Source: Phlyctochytrium arcticum (lineage: Eukaryota; Chytridiomycota; Chytridiomycetes; Chytridiales; Chytridiaceae). From it: a stretch of DNA of 64,000 nucleotides. The stretch lies in contig JAHLKI010000003.1 of the NCBI GenBank assembly GCA_025602905.1, positions 372,001-436,000 on the forward strand, written 5' to 3'. Positions within the stretch are counted from its first letter, which is position 1; each line of letters begins with the position of its first letter. This document shows, piece after piece, positions 17,480-30,800 of the stretch. The position numbers and the translations under genes are program-made. The notes beneath the pieces were generated by a model, which was not told where the DNA came from, searched no databases, and was given only the letters and a program-made list of their open reading frames with translations.

Positions 17480-20444
17480 CTATCTGGACTGTCCTCGCCC
17501 CCGTCCTCGTCCTCTTGCTCCTCCCCGTCCTCGTCCACAACCACGACCTCGCCCATCAGAAGATCCAGGTCCCCCATAACCCCCACGCCCTCGGTTAAAG
17601 TGCTGCGGTTGTTGCGGTGACATGGGTGACACGGGTGAAAACACAGGCGGTGGGAAAGGAGGTTGTGGAAAGGAACTGGTAGCGCCTAATCCGGCCATCC
17701 CCATCATGGCCCCCAAATCCGGCATCCCCATTGGCATAGTCATTGGAATTCCCGTCATCGCAGCGTTGTGCACCATAGTGCTCAGCATGCTGACCATGGA
17801 GGCAAGGTCAGGGGCCGGTTGCAGTGGGGGTAGAGGAACAAGCGGATTTGGAGGTTGCTGAGGCGGGTGAAATTGTGGAGGCGGAGGGTTGGTCGGGGAA
17901 GGTAAGGGAGGTGGGTTAGGGTTAGTGAGTGATGGGGCTAACGGGAGTTGAAAGATGGGTGCTGGTGCGTTTCGAATTATATTTTCCTTGATTGGCGGGG
18001 TGGAAGGTACCCTCTCAGAGAGTGCATCATTCTCCACCTCTCGTCCAGTCTTGACTCTCTTGTTCCGCCCGGGACTTGAACTGGGTGTCGTATTTTTCGA
18101 AGTACTTTCCGCGGGTGTCCCAGATGTCGACTCCTCCGGTACATCAACCCCCATCGCTATTAATGCCACCCGCGCCGCATCCCCCTTCGCATCCGTGTTC
18201 TTCAAATAGCCTTTTGCTGAGGTAAATTCTACGTCCCCAACTTTGACAGTACAAGTTACAAGCTTGTTCCGGCCCTTGGTTTCGTCGATGGGCGAAAAGG
18301 TTATCGAGAGGACCTGATTTGTTCGTTGGCAGTGTTCATAAAGGATCTGAACAGCTGTCTTCTTGCGTGCCACTTTCCCAGGTGTCGAGGGCGTAATGCT
18401 ATTCTTATTGATCCCTAACGCCATACACACAACCCCTGCAACATCCTCCTTGGCGTCTCCCCTTCTACTATGCGAAAACTTTGAATGGTACGTCTTGTCA
18501 CCCAATTTTAGAATGGCCGAATGGGATCGCTGAGTGGTATCATTATCCCATGTCCATTCTATTGTCCTGTTGGTTTTGGTGGCGTAGTCAAGAAGCATGG
18601 GAAGGTATGTTCTTTGCCGTGCAGAATCGAGTAATGGCGCATCCTGAGAATCGGAAACCTCTCCATCCTCCGTATCCTCTTCAGGATCGTCACGCGCACG
18701 TTTCTTGGTGAATACAGACTCCAAACGCCCCGAGAATTTGTCCGTCTCCAGTGCGGCCGTTCTATAGCAATGCATAAATAGACACGCTAAGCGTGCTGCA
18801 CTCTCTGCCGCGTCATCTGCCGTCCTACACATGTATGCCGACTCAAATTGTTCTTCCGCCACGGTTACACGGCACCTGAACCATGATTCGGTTGGTAGGA
18901 CGTGAACTGTTTGCTTGTAGGATGGGGCGGGTGTGCTTGGGTAATGCTGCTGCACAAAGGCGGCAAGGCGAGTCACATATGTGGTTTTTTGGGTGGGGTT
19001 GAAAGTGGTGACAGAGATTTCGGGGGAGGCTTGGGTTCCGATGGGTGTGTCGTCTGATGAAAGGTGAATTCGGAAGGTGTCAGCATCAAATCCTGGAGTG
19101 TCGTCCGTCAAGTCGGTTCCAATACTGGGATTTGTAGGTTGAGGGGTATCAATATCAGAGCTATCTGAGGAATCCTCGGAGCTGCTGTCATTATCCGAGG
19201 TGTCAGATACTTCCCCTAGTTCAGCGGGAGACTTTGCCCGTTGTTTCGTTGCTGAATTCACTGCCGCACTTTCCATCTGCCGCTCCGGGTTTTTCGGAGT
19301 TGCCCCTGATAACTTTACCGCGGCACTTTTCACTAGAGCAGCCATCTCCCTAACTCTCTTCCAATGAACCTCAAATCCCTTCCCCTCGGGCCCAATGACA
19401 ACCTGTCCCGCTTTGGCCAGTACAAGCACATTCCACACTAGCGCCGCATCCACGCCCGCAACATTACGCGTCCGGTCAAGCGAATAAGTATTGGGATGTG
19501 ATACATCATCCGCCATATGAATTGTAAACTTGGAGACAGCAGTGTTGAGTTCATCACGGATGGACGGTGACAGGTCTGCGAGTATGTGTTTGGCAAAGGT
19601 TGATGCAAATTGGGTTGGATTTGGAAAGGTATTTTGGTTATTGGGAAATACGGACGGGGTGAGGGATGGGGAGAAGGATGAGATCAAACGCATCTGATCA
19701 TGAAGGACCTTTATGGCTCATATAAGCACTCAATACATCTTGAATGGTCAAATGCCTTACCTGCTCAACAGAAGACGAAGAAGGAACCTCGTGTACCATC
19801 AGATTCTCTTCCATTAGAGACTCAATCTTTGATGTCATCTCCCCAAGACGCGCAAATAAACAAACAAGCACATGTTGAGGTATAACCACCCCATCAAGAC
19901 AACCCCGTATTTGCGAATCTGGCCATTTTGTTGCATCCACAAAGACAACACGAGTCCATGTACGGTCTGATGCCTCTATAAGGCCCATCCAGCCGTCCCG
20001 TCCCAACTCGCTCAAAAAGCGCATGGTAGCCAGATTAACAAAGTTGTGGGAGTTTCCAGAGACACCAAATGCAGGTAGGAAGAGCACGAGAAGTACGGCG
20101 GCAAAAACAGGGAGCGCTGTATACTTCTGATGCTGCCAGGTTTCTCAAACTTGGTGCAATTTGACAAGGGCCCTTTTTGGCGTTTCGAAGGCAAGCTCCG
20201 ACCAAAATTCGCTGGATGACACTTTGGCGTGGCTTGCGCTGTTGCCATGGCTCTCAAGTTTTTCCGAATAAAAGCGCTGGTTTCGATTTTCCAACTTGCT
20301 CCAAATAAGTTTCCGCTCATCTCCATCTCGAGACATGTAGAGAAGAGGTATGTTTTCCATTTCCCAGTTGTTTTCCCTTTGGCAGTCGGCAAAGCGTCTA
20401 TGAGGATAAACAAATACTCGATCCTGATTCATCTGTGAGGACAT
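17480..20444 (-). CDS. RNA-binding protein with dsRBD-like repeats and RGG tail; 5' structure unresolved
   Basis: The main exon 19693-17480 joins an upstream exon ending at 19761 (donor GTAAGG, 67-nt intron). The C-terminal product has three segments with a dsRBD-like alpha-beta-beta-beta-alpha pattern (around YVTRLAAFVQQHYP..., YLPMLLDYATKTNRTIEW... and AVQILYEHCQRTNQVLSITF..., each ending in a DA/GDAA helix), an acidic SDTSDNDSSSEDSSDSSD stretch, a Pro-rich linker and a C-terminal RGG box (RGRGRGRGQSR). A role in RNA binding is inferred. The upstream frame carries a membrane-segment-like run (VFAAVLLVLFLPAFGV) and, further up, an ATG at 20444. A TGA (about 20146) interrupts this frame, so either a short intron is missed, the N-terminal part is a separate gene, or the copy is damaged. 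The part from 20087 down is the secure portion. Confidence 0.65.
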
Positions 20445-22150
20445 TGTATTTCCACCAAGATCTCTGAGACTTTTTGACCGCTGCCAATTGGGGAGACGGG
20501 GATTCCTATCGATCTATTGCTCTTTACTTATCCTTCCGTCTGTAGATCTTCTTCCCGTGGGCCTTCCCAGGAAACGGAACTTGCCATCGCTGGTCGGTCA
20601 TGGACAAGAGGGTAAGTTGAAATCCCCTTTCCCCAAAGCTGGAACACGTTGACTCTCTACACCACGGCCGTTGATGAAACATGAGATTCAGACTCACCGC
20701 TGTTGATTCAAAATTTCTAAACTACAATTCCCTGATTGGCTTTTGTGGTGTTGGGAGTCAACTTCTCTTACCCCATCTTTGTGAAGTATATTCACTCACG
20801 ATGTTTTCGTCCCTGTAGATGCGCTTCATGCACCAGTTTTGCTCTGACTCTCGGCATTGCTTATCGGAGTCACAGCAGATGGCTGTCAGCTGCTTCATCC
20901 CTTGCTCTTGGTCGACTATGTAAGTCATCATTGGGTAATGTGTTATGTAGTGCGAGGTGCGGGTGATGGGTGATGTCCGATGATGTTGTACTTTGTAATT
21001 TGCGTTTGACGGGGCCCACTTACGACTATGCCTGGTCTAACAAGGAGTGGGTCAAGACTGAAACCACCTACACAACCTGAGGACATTACTCTCGTCTCGC
21101 TTTTGTACTTTTTCTATTTCGAATACACAATTACACATGCATCTGCTGCACAAATGCGACCTCTGTTGATTTCATTCTTTGGCTGTGTGATGCGCTGAAC
21201 ATGACGGGAAGTCGAATAATTCCCCACGTTCCTGCAAGCTTCACCAGAAGCTTGACCGTCGATGGACCCGGAGAATCTAAAGGACATGGCCTATCCGTCT
21301 TTTTAGTTCCATGACCACCATCGTCAATTACTCCCACACTCTCCGGGAGGAGTCCCTGAGAGTCCAGCCGATTTCCAGAGACTCCTGCACGGCGGGATGT
21401 CCCAGGGAAGACCCTTCACTGCAGAACGTGCGAACAGAGACCGCTGGAAATTCTTGAAGCAACCGCGTTTTGCTTACCCAAGCACGTTTGGAACAAATCA
21501 CGCGGCAGGCGTTGGGTCGTTTGTCATGACAAGTCGTCCGCATTTTGCCAAATCCAAATCCAATTTGATCTTCTTGAACTCCTGATTATTGACAAACAAC
21601 CTACTCTTTGCGTCTGAATTCAAGTTTGGAGGGTGTACCTAGAGTTCTATTCGGCAGACCTTGACTTGGTAGATATCAGTGGTTGGACTGGGTACTGGAT
21701 TTGACGGCAGGAATCTTGGAGAACGGACGAAACGGCACCAGCGTCAAGTCAGTCTGTCACTTTTACAATAGCCAAGCTTTCAAACGTGGAGATTCGACAA
21801 GGAATCTTTCAGCTTCTGTAGCGCGTCTGTTTGTGAGTATTTTGTCTTTAACTTGCATGGTTCACGACCAGTTTGTCTGAAACTCTGGCTTTGCGCAGGA
21901 CTGTCTCACCGGGATTACGTTGACGTGTGGACTATTGGCCTTCTTTGATTTTCCGCCCCTCTTGAAATAAAGATATCCGTTGCTAGTGGCTGGCATCTGA
22001 AGATACAGATTGACCCAAGTACCCCTCTTCGCACTCCAAGTTTTCGAGAACCTCCCCATTGAGTGTTTGCCCAAGACGGTCCGTTTCGGACCGCACGTCT
22101 ACCTCCTTCTTGAATAGCCACCCCCACAAACGATAGAGAACGATTAGGCT
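20445..22150. other. 1.7 kb without a supportable gene
   Basis: Several short frames and splice-like signals exist (ATG GAC AAG AGG followed by GTAAGT at 20612; an open stretch ending YDYAWSNKEWVKTETTYTT and TGA at about 21030-21080). They could be exons of a small intron-rich gene, but I cannot join them in one frame. A perfect 7-bp stem with a 3-nt loop (CGGTCCG TTT CGGACCG) lies near 22077-22093, shortly before the BCAS3 start. Confidence 0.4.
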
Positions 22151-25100
22151 ATGTTGCCCGGAAGCCCACAAGGTGTTCGCGCCCAACCCAAATCTTTGAG
22201 ACCGCCTACAACCATCAACAGCATCACATCTTACCTGGGCGGCATATCCTCCTATGTCTCCCAAAACCTTCCCGATCGCTTAAACTGGTCGGATCCTGCA
22301 GCAGAGGCCATTGCCGGGGGAGATTTTGATGTACCCGAACGGGTCTATTCCGCCAAATTCTGCTGGGTGGAGTTTTGGGAAAAGCGGCAATTGTGCTTGT
22401 TTCTGGGCTATTGTCGCGGATTCCAAGTCTGGAATGTGAGTCAATTGGAGGATGTTAGGGAGGTTGTGTCCGTTAGGGACGGGATTGGGCGGGTGCATTG
22501 GATACAGGTATGGATTTTGCGATTTGGTGAGAGTTTATGAGAAATGACTTACAGTGTGAAACATAGGCATTTCCGAATCCGAGTAAACGCGACGGAACGT
22601 CTGATTATCTGGATCATGCTCGGCCGTTGATTGGATACATGTAAGCATCTTTCAATTCAAGACCGGGAGTTGACATCTCATTCATATTCTACTTGCAGAA
22701 CAGAATTGGAAAACACAGGGACCACATCGCAGTTTATTCTTCAAATGTATTCTATGCGATCATTGAATGTAGTTCAAACCATCAAATTTGGTGAGGATCG
22801 GCCTGTGGATGCTAGGGTCACCTCGCGAACCATTGCAGTGGTATGACATCTTTTTAGTTTTGTTTTTCCGGGTGAATTTCGTTCACACATGACTTCTTTA
22901 GTCGCTAGCATCCAAAGCTATCAATGTCTACTCTGCGTCCACATTTCAGCTTTTGAGCACTTTTTCGGACATTGCGCCCGGACCACTTAGCGACTGTGCC
23001 GTCTTCGATATCGGCTCTCGATATATCATGTACGCAACTTCCGCTGCCCCACCCCCACGGGGAAAATCACTTGGAATGCAATCGTCCGAGGCGGACAGTG
23101 ACGATGCCGAGTATGTCCCTGATGCGGGTATGGCCAGAAAGGTTGCTGGAAAAGTCGCGAAAGACTTAGTTGTGGGTGCGAAAGCAATTGGTGGGTATGG
23201 GTACCAAGCATTGAGTAATTATTTCTCCTCTGGCTCGGTCAAGGGTCATGGCGACTATCTTATTCCTGGGTACACTGAACATGCGGGAAAGGGTGGAGGG
23301 CAGTATATTACCATTCAGGGAAAGCCAAAGGATCCGGTTAAGGCGGATCCGTACGCTGATATGCCGAAAGGGGTGGTAGTCCTTCGTGCGCTTCCAACTG
23401 TGGCACCATCTGCGAGCAATGGATATGTCCCACAACCTGCTGCCATCGCACACTGGAAACCTCACAACAACCCCGTGTCGCTCATATCGTTTAGCCCCAA
23501 TCAGACTATAGCCATCACGGCATCCGTTCAAGCCAACACATTCTATCTCTGGGAACTACCCGGCCGCTCTGCAAAAGAAAAGACTCGCGTAAATGTTCGT
23601 TGTTTGTATAAACTCGAGCGAGGATACACTATGGCCACCATCGAAAGCGTCACCTTTTCACTGGATTCCAAGTGGGTAGGCGTGACAACTGCCCGGGGAA
23701 CAACGCACGTATACCGGATCAATCCGTCAGCGGCCAGAGACGCTCGGGCCAACGCACAGGGAGGTGCACCCCAGGAACGACTGAATATCGTAAATGGAAT
23801 TTCAGAACCAAAACCTGTGAATGGCGCATCCTTCATACCCGCAGAGACTGGGTCGGGGATTGCGAGTGTATACCCTGTGGCAAGGATCAAGCGGCAGCCC
23901 GTTGGAGACTTGGACAATAAACTTGATGGAAATTGGGAATCGCTAACTCACCGTGCGGATATCGATACCACTCAACTTCCGGCCCGCGCGCCGTTGATTG
24001 CGGCATTCATGACTGACCGGCCTTCTTTGGCGCGAGACCGATCGAACGGGGGCAAAGCGAACGGGTACGACCGACGAGCAAGTGCCGATCACCATTTTAG
24101 TTCGTTAAACTCGGCTAGCGCTTCAAGTCGAAGTCATACTCCTACCGACTCTGCAATGTCACCTGGTGTCATCAGACTCCATCGTCAGCGTCTGATTACA
24201 TTCAATCCATCTGATACCGGAAGTCTCATGCTTCATCACATTGACGTGAACCTGGAAGACCACTCGACACCACCCGTTCCGTCCCCGTCCACAACCCTAT
24301 TCCCATCACCGAAGAAATCATTGTCTGGACCTAGCCCGCATTCTTTTGAACGGTTCTCGCCGTCTAGTATGCTGGCATCGGCCTTCCCAGGGTGGGGCAC
24401 TGGTCGAAAGGGACAGCAGATACGCGTTAATGTCGCTGATGTCATGGAATGGAAAGTAAAACGGGAGAGTGATTGGGTGGAAGTTAAGCGGGCTTTACAG
24501 GTATGCCTTTTGCAACACCATCACTCCCCAGTCATATATAAAGATTTCATTTTTTTAGGCGACCGCTTCCCCTCGAACCCCTTCACGCGTTGCCAAAACT
24601 TCACCCGCGCGGGGTATACCATCACCTCCCGCCACTGGCGCATACTGGCCAGCCAAAATAGAGATTTGTACCTATGAGCCTGTCAAACCACCTGTTTGGA
24701 TGGGTCCGCAATTTGTGTTTCAAGTGTTTGACTCGACTGATACTACGGGTGCGCCATCTCCTGCCGAAAACGCTATTGGCCCGGATTTGAGTGATTTGCC
24801 CCCGGCGTATACCGTCTACATTCGTAAAGAAGCACCGAAGCCTTATGGGTTTGTACTCTCTGACATGCTTTTGCGATGCGCACACTCATTTCTGTTTTGG
24901 TTCATAGCGATGAGAAAAAACCGGCGCCCCCCTCGGGCCATTTCCCAGTTTTGAATGGCGGCGATACGATACCCGAAGGAATATCTACTGCCATGGACTC
25001 GATGATTAGGTTTGAAAAGGTGGACCCTCCGCCTGTACCTACAGGACTTGCCGGTACGCACGATCGATACTTTTAGATTGCTTTTTGCTCATTTTTGGTG

Positions 25101-25433
25101 TTTTTTTTAGATAGCGTCTCATTCGAAGATGCCTATCATATCCATGTCGTAGCTCGACGGAGTGGGTATGCCGCTTACCAACATCATCAAGCACCCTCTT
25201 CACTTTCACCCGAACACGGGCGGAAATCCCTTCCGCCTATTCAAAATGAGGATGGTGGTCAACAACAACAATCCCTTCGACGACGGTCCTCGTCCTCGTG
25301 TTCCGCATCATCCTCATCGTCTTGTGGATCACTGCATTTATCTGCTTCTTCCGATATGGCTAACCGGTTCGTACCTGATGGAGGAATTGTTGTGACAGAG
25401 GAAGACGCGGACCCTGCCACCACCAACAAATGA
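22151..25433 (+). CDS. BCAS3: BCAS3 homologue, WD40 protein
   Basis: Seven exons: 22151-22507, 22567-22640, 22699-22840, 22902-24500, 24559-24848, 24908-25053 and 25111-25433, giving about 976 aa. The family signature is clear: VYSAKFCWVEFW and GFQVWNV in the first blade, then SLISFSPNQTIAITASVQANTFYLWEL, LYKLERGYTMATIESVTFSLDSKWVGVTTARGTTHVYRI, and a C-terminal BCAS3-domain-like part (ADVMEWKVKRESDWVEVKRAL, AKIEICTYEPVKPPVW, GPQFVFQVF). In animals BCAS3 forms a complex with PHAF1 that associates with the phagophore in autophagy; the fungal role is not established. Low-complexity Ser-rich tail. All introns are 50-61 nt; one donor is GTTTGT. Confidence 0.93.
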
Positions 25434-25578
25434 TTATATCAAATCTGAACTTGACATTGAACCCCGAAATCATTTTCTGGAAGATGTTTTGCGAGACTTT
25501 CACCTTTGTATCTTTCCTCGCTTTTGCTTGTGTAGTGCTTTCCTTCTTCCCTTTGTATCTTTTTCTCGTTTACTGTTG

Positions 25579-25640
25579 CTGTATAAAAGTCCAAAATTTT
25601 TGTTTTGTTTAATGAGATATAGCTGTTTTCTGTTCCACCC
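25579..25640 (+). repeat. Repeat copy 1 upstream of the cyclin gene
   Basis: The segment starting GCTGTATAAA and ending TGTTCCACC recurs at 27568-27622. Shared blocks are GCTGTATAAA, TCCAAA(A)TTT, AATGAGATxTAGCTG and TTTTCTGTTCCACC-like sequence, with short indels between. It starts 289 bp upstream of the cyclin ATG. It may be a promoter module carrying a TATAAA box or a remnant of a dispersed element. Confidence 0.55.
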
Positions 25641-25867
25641 TTCGATGCGTTAGGATGATAGGACCCAGGAGGGACATTGGATAACGTCTGGGATATACTG
25701 TACGTGCAACGGTGCAATACATAGCATGATAGCAAGGCGAGCAGTGAAAGTGAGTACACAGCCACAACATCGCGACTTCGAATTTCGGAGGGCGACGCGT
25801 TAAGAGACGTCAAGATCGTGAAAGGTTGTGCCAGCGAATTTTCATCCAACCTCAAAGTCTGCTGTTT

Positions 25868-27397
25868 ATGAAGCGAAAGCTGGAGATGGCTGATATGAAC
25901 GAGCCTCCTCCCAAGCGGCCGTGTCTAACAGGAGAATTTGACTTTGGTGGTCAAGAAAACAACAGTCCTATGGTGACTTCGATTGGGAAGCCTGACTTGG
26001 GCGTCGTCGACCAAAAGAATCATCCAATTGGACCACCACCCTGCCAGAAGATAAATTTCGTCCCGCAGACTATTCCAGATCTTCACAGAGATATCTTCTA
26101 TAATTGCGTCAAAGGCGAAGCCGAGGTAAGCCATGACTCTCGTAGTTGGTGCTTATCATGTCTAATGTTGATGTTGCAACCAATAGGAAGATGATATGAA
26201 TACATTCATCAGAACTTGGGAATATGATTTGGAGAAGGAAGATGTGGTATTCACCCGTCGCCAGTCCACCTGGCCCGATCGCCATGAAGGCATCACCGCC
26301 CGACACCGCGGTATAGTTTTAGACTGGATGGCCGAGGTATGCATCAGTCATTCCACTTTCCAAAAGTGTTTACTGACGCGTAATATCTCAAGATTTCGCA
26401 CGAGCAAAACATCTCGCGCCGAGCGTATCAGATAGCCGTCACATATGTCGATATGTTTATGAGTCAAACCAATGGACTGGATTTGGAACAGCTGCAGCTC
26501 GTTGCACTGGCTATGTTGATTGTCGCCGTAAAGATAGAGGTATGACATTCCCGGCACTCACACATTGTATCGATCGATACTCAACCGGCGTGCCGAATGG
26601 ATAGGACCAGTTCCCATTGTCATTGCGCGATGTTTGCCGTTTTGCAGGTCGGGATTTACCTGATAATGAGGTGGAATCAGCCATATCGGCAGCAGTGGAT
26701 TTTGTCACGGATTGTGAGGCGCAATTCCTGGAGGCAAGTCCCATCTCCTTGTCTCCCCTCTTGAAAATCTCTAACAACTGAAACAGATTATGAATTGGGA
26801 CGTGATTCTCCCAACCCCTTACGACTTTCTTGGCCGGGCTATTCAGCTCACAAAACTCATCGAGGGCGGAAAATTCCCGGATTTGGGAGAACGTGATATC
26901 GTTCAGTCCTGCTACGAGCTTGAAGAATGTGAAGGGCCGTTTCGATTGTTGCAGGCTTCCTTGACCCATCATAAATCAATGCGATTCCGAATTAGCGAAT
27001 TGGCAGCTGCAATCTACTATCTGGCATGGCCATTCGAAAACTATGGTTGGTCCCCTCCTTTTTTCCTTCCGATATAATCATCAACAACTCAATTTTTACA
27101 ATTAGGAAAGCGCGACCAATTAACCTCCATTGTCACAAACTACCACCCTAAATCCCTTCAACACTGCATTACATTCATCACCACCCATGTCGCTCCGTCA
27201 CTGACCAAAGATGTACTGCGGGACGTCTCCGACGAGGTTTTGCGGCGATCACTCCCATGTCGAGCACTGAAGATACAAACACTCAACGATTTTGAGATTG
27301 AGCCAGTGGTATGTTGCCTGCTTGCCTACTGTTTCCTCAAAACCATCACTGAGTTCTGTCCCGATAGCTGGACATCATGTACCCGGATCTGGAGTGA
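25868..27397 (+). CDS. Cyclin (mitotic B/E-like cyclin box)
   Basis: Seven exons: 25868-26125, 26187-26336, 26393-26539, 26605-26733, 26787-27045, 27106-27308 and 27368-27397, giving 391 aa. The cyclin box begins ITARHRGIVLDWMAEISHEQ (R and D/W positions of the CDK-binding helix conserved) and continues AYQIAVTYVDMFMS, LQLVALAMLIVAVKIED and a second cyclin fold from MNWDVILPTPYDF. Such cyclins bind and activate CDKs to drive cell-cycle transitions. Assignment to B- or E-type is not settled by eye. The intron after exon 4 is GC-AG (GAG|GCAAGT ... AACAG). The final coding exon has 30 nt. The basic N-terminus includes KRKLEMAD and PPPKRPC, a possible nuclear signal. Confidence 0.9.
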
Positions 27398-27567
27398 ACC
27401 TTGTAAATTACACATCCAATATTCTTTTTAACAAAAGACACCGTTGAGGCCGGACACATTCTAGCATCCAGACGTTGACCCGCATCACATTCTGAAAGAT
27501 TGTTGTAGTTTCAAAGCCAGACAGCAACGGAGTATCTTGTTTTATTTTCCTTGTATTTGCATGTCTC

Positions 27568-27622
27568 GCTGTATAAACCTTCCAAATTTCCTAAATGAGA
27601 TGTAGCTGCTTTCTGTTCCACC
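27568..27622 (+). repeat. Repeat copy 2 upstream of exportin-4
   Basis: Second copy of the 25579-25640 repeat. It starts 297 bp before the exportin-4 ATG, almost the same distance as copy 1 from the cyclin ATG, and likewise carries GCTGTATAAA. The sequence between each copy and its start codon is not obviously similar. Confidence 0.55.
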
Positions 27623-27864
27623 TCTGGTTCCACTCTCCATAGATTGATGGATGTATTTCCGAAGTAGGCCCTGGAGGTAGCCCGTTTTTGACATGCGATG
27701 GCTCTCACGGTCCACGGCGTGGCGTGCTCGTGGCGCAGGCGGACGCAATGTCGGCGCTTCGGTTGCCACTTCGCGAAAACCACCAACCAATCTTCATATC
27801 AGTCCCCAATATTTCGCCAATACTGCTGAGGAAAAGTTGGTAGAACCAGAGTGGTAGCCTACTT

Positions 27865-30800
27865 ATGAACTATCAGGCCCTGCAAGCGCAGTTTGAGCAG
27901 GCCTGTGCGGAGCTGCCGGTAATAGAATGTTGGGATTTCGTTTTGACAGTTTATATTGACCACCAAACAATTTCCTTAGAATAAGAATACCCGCGAAGCC
28001 GCCGACAAGTATCTCATTGAGTTCCGAAGCCAACCCAATGTTTTACCGCTCTGCAAACACATTTATGGTCTTTGGAGAAAGTCTGCTCTTTCTTGCCAGA
28101 TTTGGACCCTAACTCCATTTGTTTATATCATTAGAGTGCACTCAACGCGATGATGTACGGTTCCAGGTGGTGGTGGCCATGAAGGAAACAGTCGCTCGCG
28201 AGTATGGTCTACATCCGAGAAATGAGATGCAGGCGTTGCGCGATTGGCTTTGGGAGTATGTTGTTACCAACTTTGAAAGGTAAGACGCGTTCTTATGCTG
28301 ATATGACGAATGGACGCGTTATTGATGATGGGCGTGGGGTTGCAGACTGATGCCATATATTAAAAACTCGACACTTTCCACTGCTGCGGTCTTAGTAAAG
28401 CGGGGTTGGCTGGAGGAATCGAAAGAGGAGAAGGAGGCATTTTTTGGCAAAGTTACGGGATTACTGAATGGAGATAACAAGCAGGTATTGTTATGGACGT
28501 GTCTATTGTTCTAAGATTCGAGGTTTTCTCTAATGCAGCAACCGCAGCGACAAGTGGCCCTCTTGCTTTTCTCGTATATTCTGGATGAGTTCTCCTCGGA
28601 TCGTGCCAGTGCTGTGGGTCTTCCTTACGACTTCCACATCAAAGTGCGCATGTCTTTTGAGGTATAAGCGCCCTGAATCCGATTCATCTTTGTGGCTGTT
28701 CTGACTGGTTATGACAGGAAGGAGAGCTTCGACATATATTTCAGGTCCTGGTTCAGTTACTTCAGCACAATCTCCAGAATGGCATCAGAATGGAGAGTCA
28801 AGCGGATATGGACCTGATCCTTACCACGGTGACGGGCATAGAAAAAGTTCTTGGGTGGACCTTTGTCAGGCCAGGTTTGTTTATCTTCCTCTGCCATGCG
28901 TGTCGCGGCTTATTCATGTTATTTTACAGGTGACAATGCACTGCAAGGGCGTCTGGAGACCAAGCCGCATGTTGCAGACACGTCTTCTGCGGGCAATTTT
29001 CCGATTGGATGGAAAGACTTTATAATCAGACCGGATGTCATCGACATGTTCTTCCTGGTAGGAATCTGTTTCTTGAAAATCTCCCGTTATTGGTCTAACA
29101 GCGTTTGTCCGCTAGTTGCATCACTCATTACAAGAGCACGATCGTATACCAGAACTTACTTTGCAGTGTCTGCAGCACCTTGTCGGGATCCGTGGATCAG
29201 TGTTTCATGTCAATCGCAACGGCATAATTGTGGAGGATGCGGACGCTCAGCGTGCATTTGTGGGCCATATACTGAAGGGATATCTGAAAATGCTTAGCAC
29301 GTGAGTTTGCCTGCAAATGATTTTGGAAAACAAATCGGACTTACCAGTGCACTAGGTTCTTGGCTACCAATGTCTTTGATCCGGACAATGACAGCATTAC
29401 AGAATTGGTTGGAGTCACGGCAATGGCAAAGCGCATATTGCAAAATTTCCGTTTGAATATCATTGCTACTTCTCCCGACTTCTTGCCCTTCCTGAATGAA
29501 CTTGGAAAGCTCACCATTACATGCTGGTCAAATAGCATGGGGGGACTTGATGACGGAATTGAAGCCGCAGATGAGCTTTTGGATCTATGGGCTGGCTTAG
29601 GTTCGTGGTTTCTTTCTCGTAGCGTGCAATCGATGTGCTAATCCCTGGCATGCAGTCGAACAAATTGAGGAGTTTGTAGCTCATCAAGCTGCACTTCGAA
29701 CAACAGGTCCAGCAAATCTGGAGTTTGACTTCCAAACACTTATGACTTTTGTGACGGGCGTCACATGCCATGTCTTCGATTCATATGTTGACGCCAAACT
29801 CAAATTTGCAGAGTATTCTGTTGACGATGAGGTTGATGGCCTGAAAGACGAGGTAAGCCAGCGTATTGTCCAGGATTTCGGAGGTGTTACTAATTTTCCA
29901 ACAGTACATGTTTGAAGACCAGCTCCTGGCGGTTGCAGTCATTGGTCGCGTCAATCCCGCAAAATCAATAGGAAAGCTGCAGAATTTGGTGAAGGACCGA
30001 TATGCGCAGATTCACCAGATACTTTCGGGCAGCGGCGGGGAAAATGCATGTAAGATTTCAAGATGAAAGCACGCGTTGTGCGCTCGGGTCGCTAAATGAG
30101 CATTGTTTAGATGCGCTCATGCCAATTTTGAATGAGCAGGTTCATTGGTTGGCGCTTATTGGTGGGCACTTATTGGCTGACTCGGGACGCGGCGAGACGC
30201 CCGAGATACCACGGACATTAAGAGCGCTGTCACAACATTCTGGGGAGGGTGCTGATCCAGTGGTGACGTTGGCCATGGGCCTACTCAAGACGTTGGAACT
30301 AGTCTCTGTTGAAGCGGATAGTCCGCAGTTTGCCCACTGCAGTCCCCAAGTGGCCGAGTCCTTGCTTTGGTTCCTAGAGCGGTGGGGAGAAACGTACTTA
30401 TTCATGTCGGATACAAACGTGGGTAGCAGCTCTCTGGTACGGGCGTTTGGGCCAAATGAAGGAGGCCCTGGAACATTAGAATTTTTGTTGAGCATGCTGA
30501 GAAAGACATTTGTGCTTTGGGTGGGTGAGCCGGATGTTCTGATGCAGGTCAGTATTGACGGCACTTCCATATATGAACGACAGACGTTTTGACCAGTGTT
30601 TCATTCATAGATTGTGCACGTGTTTAGTGCGTTCTCTCGAATGGCACCCGTTCGCAACGCGCTGCTAGTCTCCCCACAGTTCCGGGACCTAATATCCTTC
30701 TTCCTTGATAGCCTAAGCCGTATATCCCCTGAAGTCCACAGTCCCCTCATCGAAAACATTGCCACCATTGCCACCCATGCATCCCAACCCGAAGTTCGCG

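Noticed and set aside
20736..20966. 76-codon ORF as a small membrane protein gene
   Set aside because: The frame could not be connected to flanking exon-like pieces, and homology was not recognisable.
30002..30110. Apparent frameshift in exportin-4 between two overlapping open frames
   Set aside because: A 61-nt intron (30050-30110: GTAAGA donor, CTAAAT branch-like site, TTTAG acceptor) joins the frames exactly as NAYALMPILNEQVHW.
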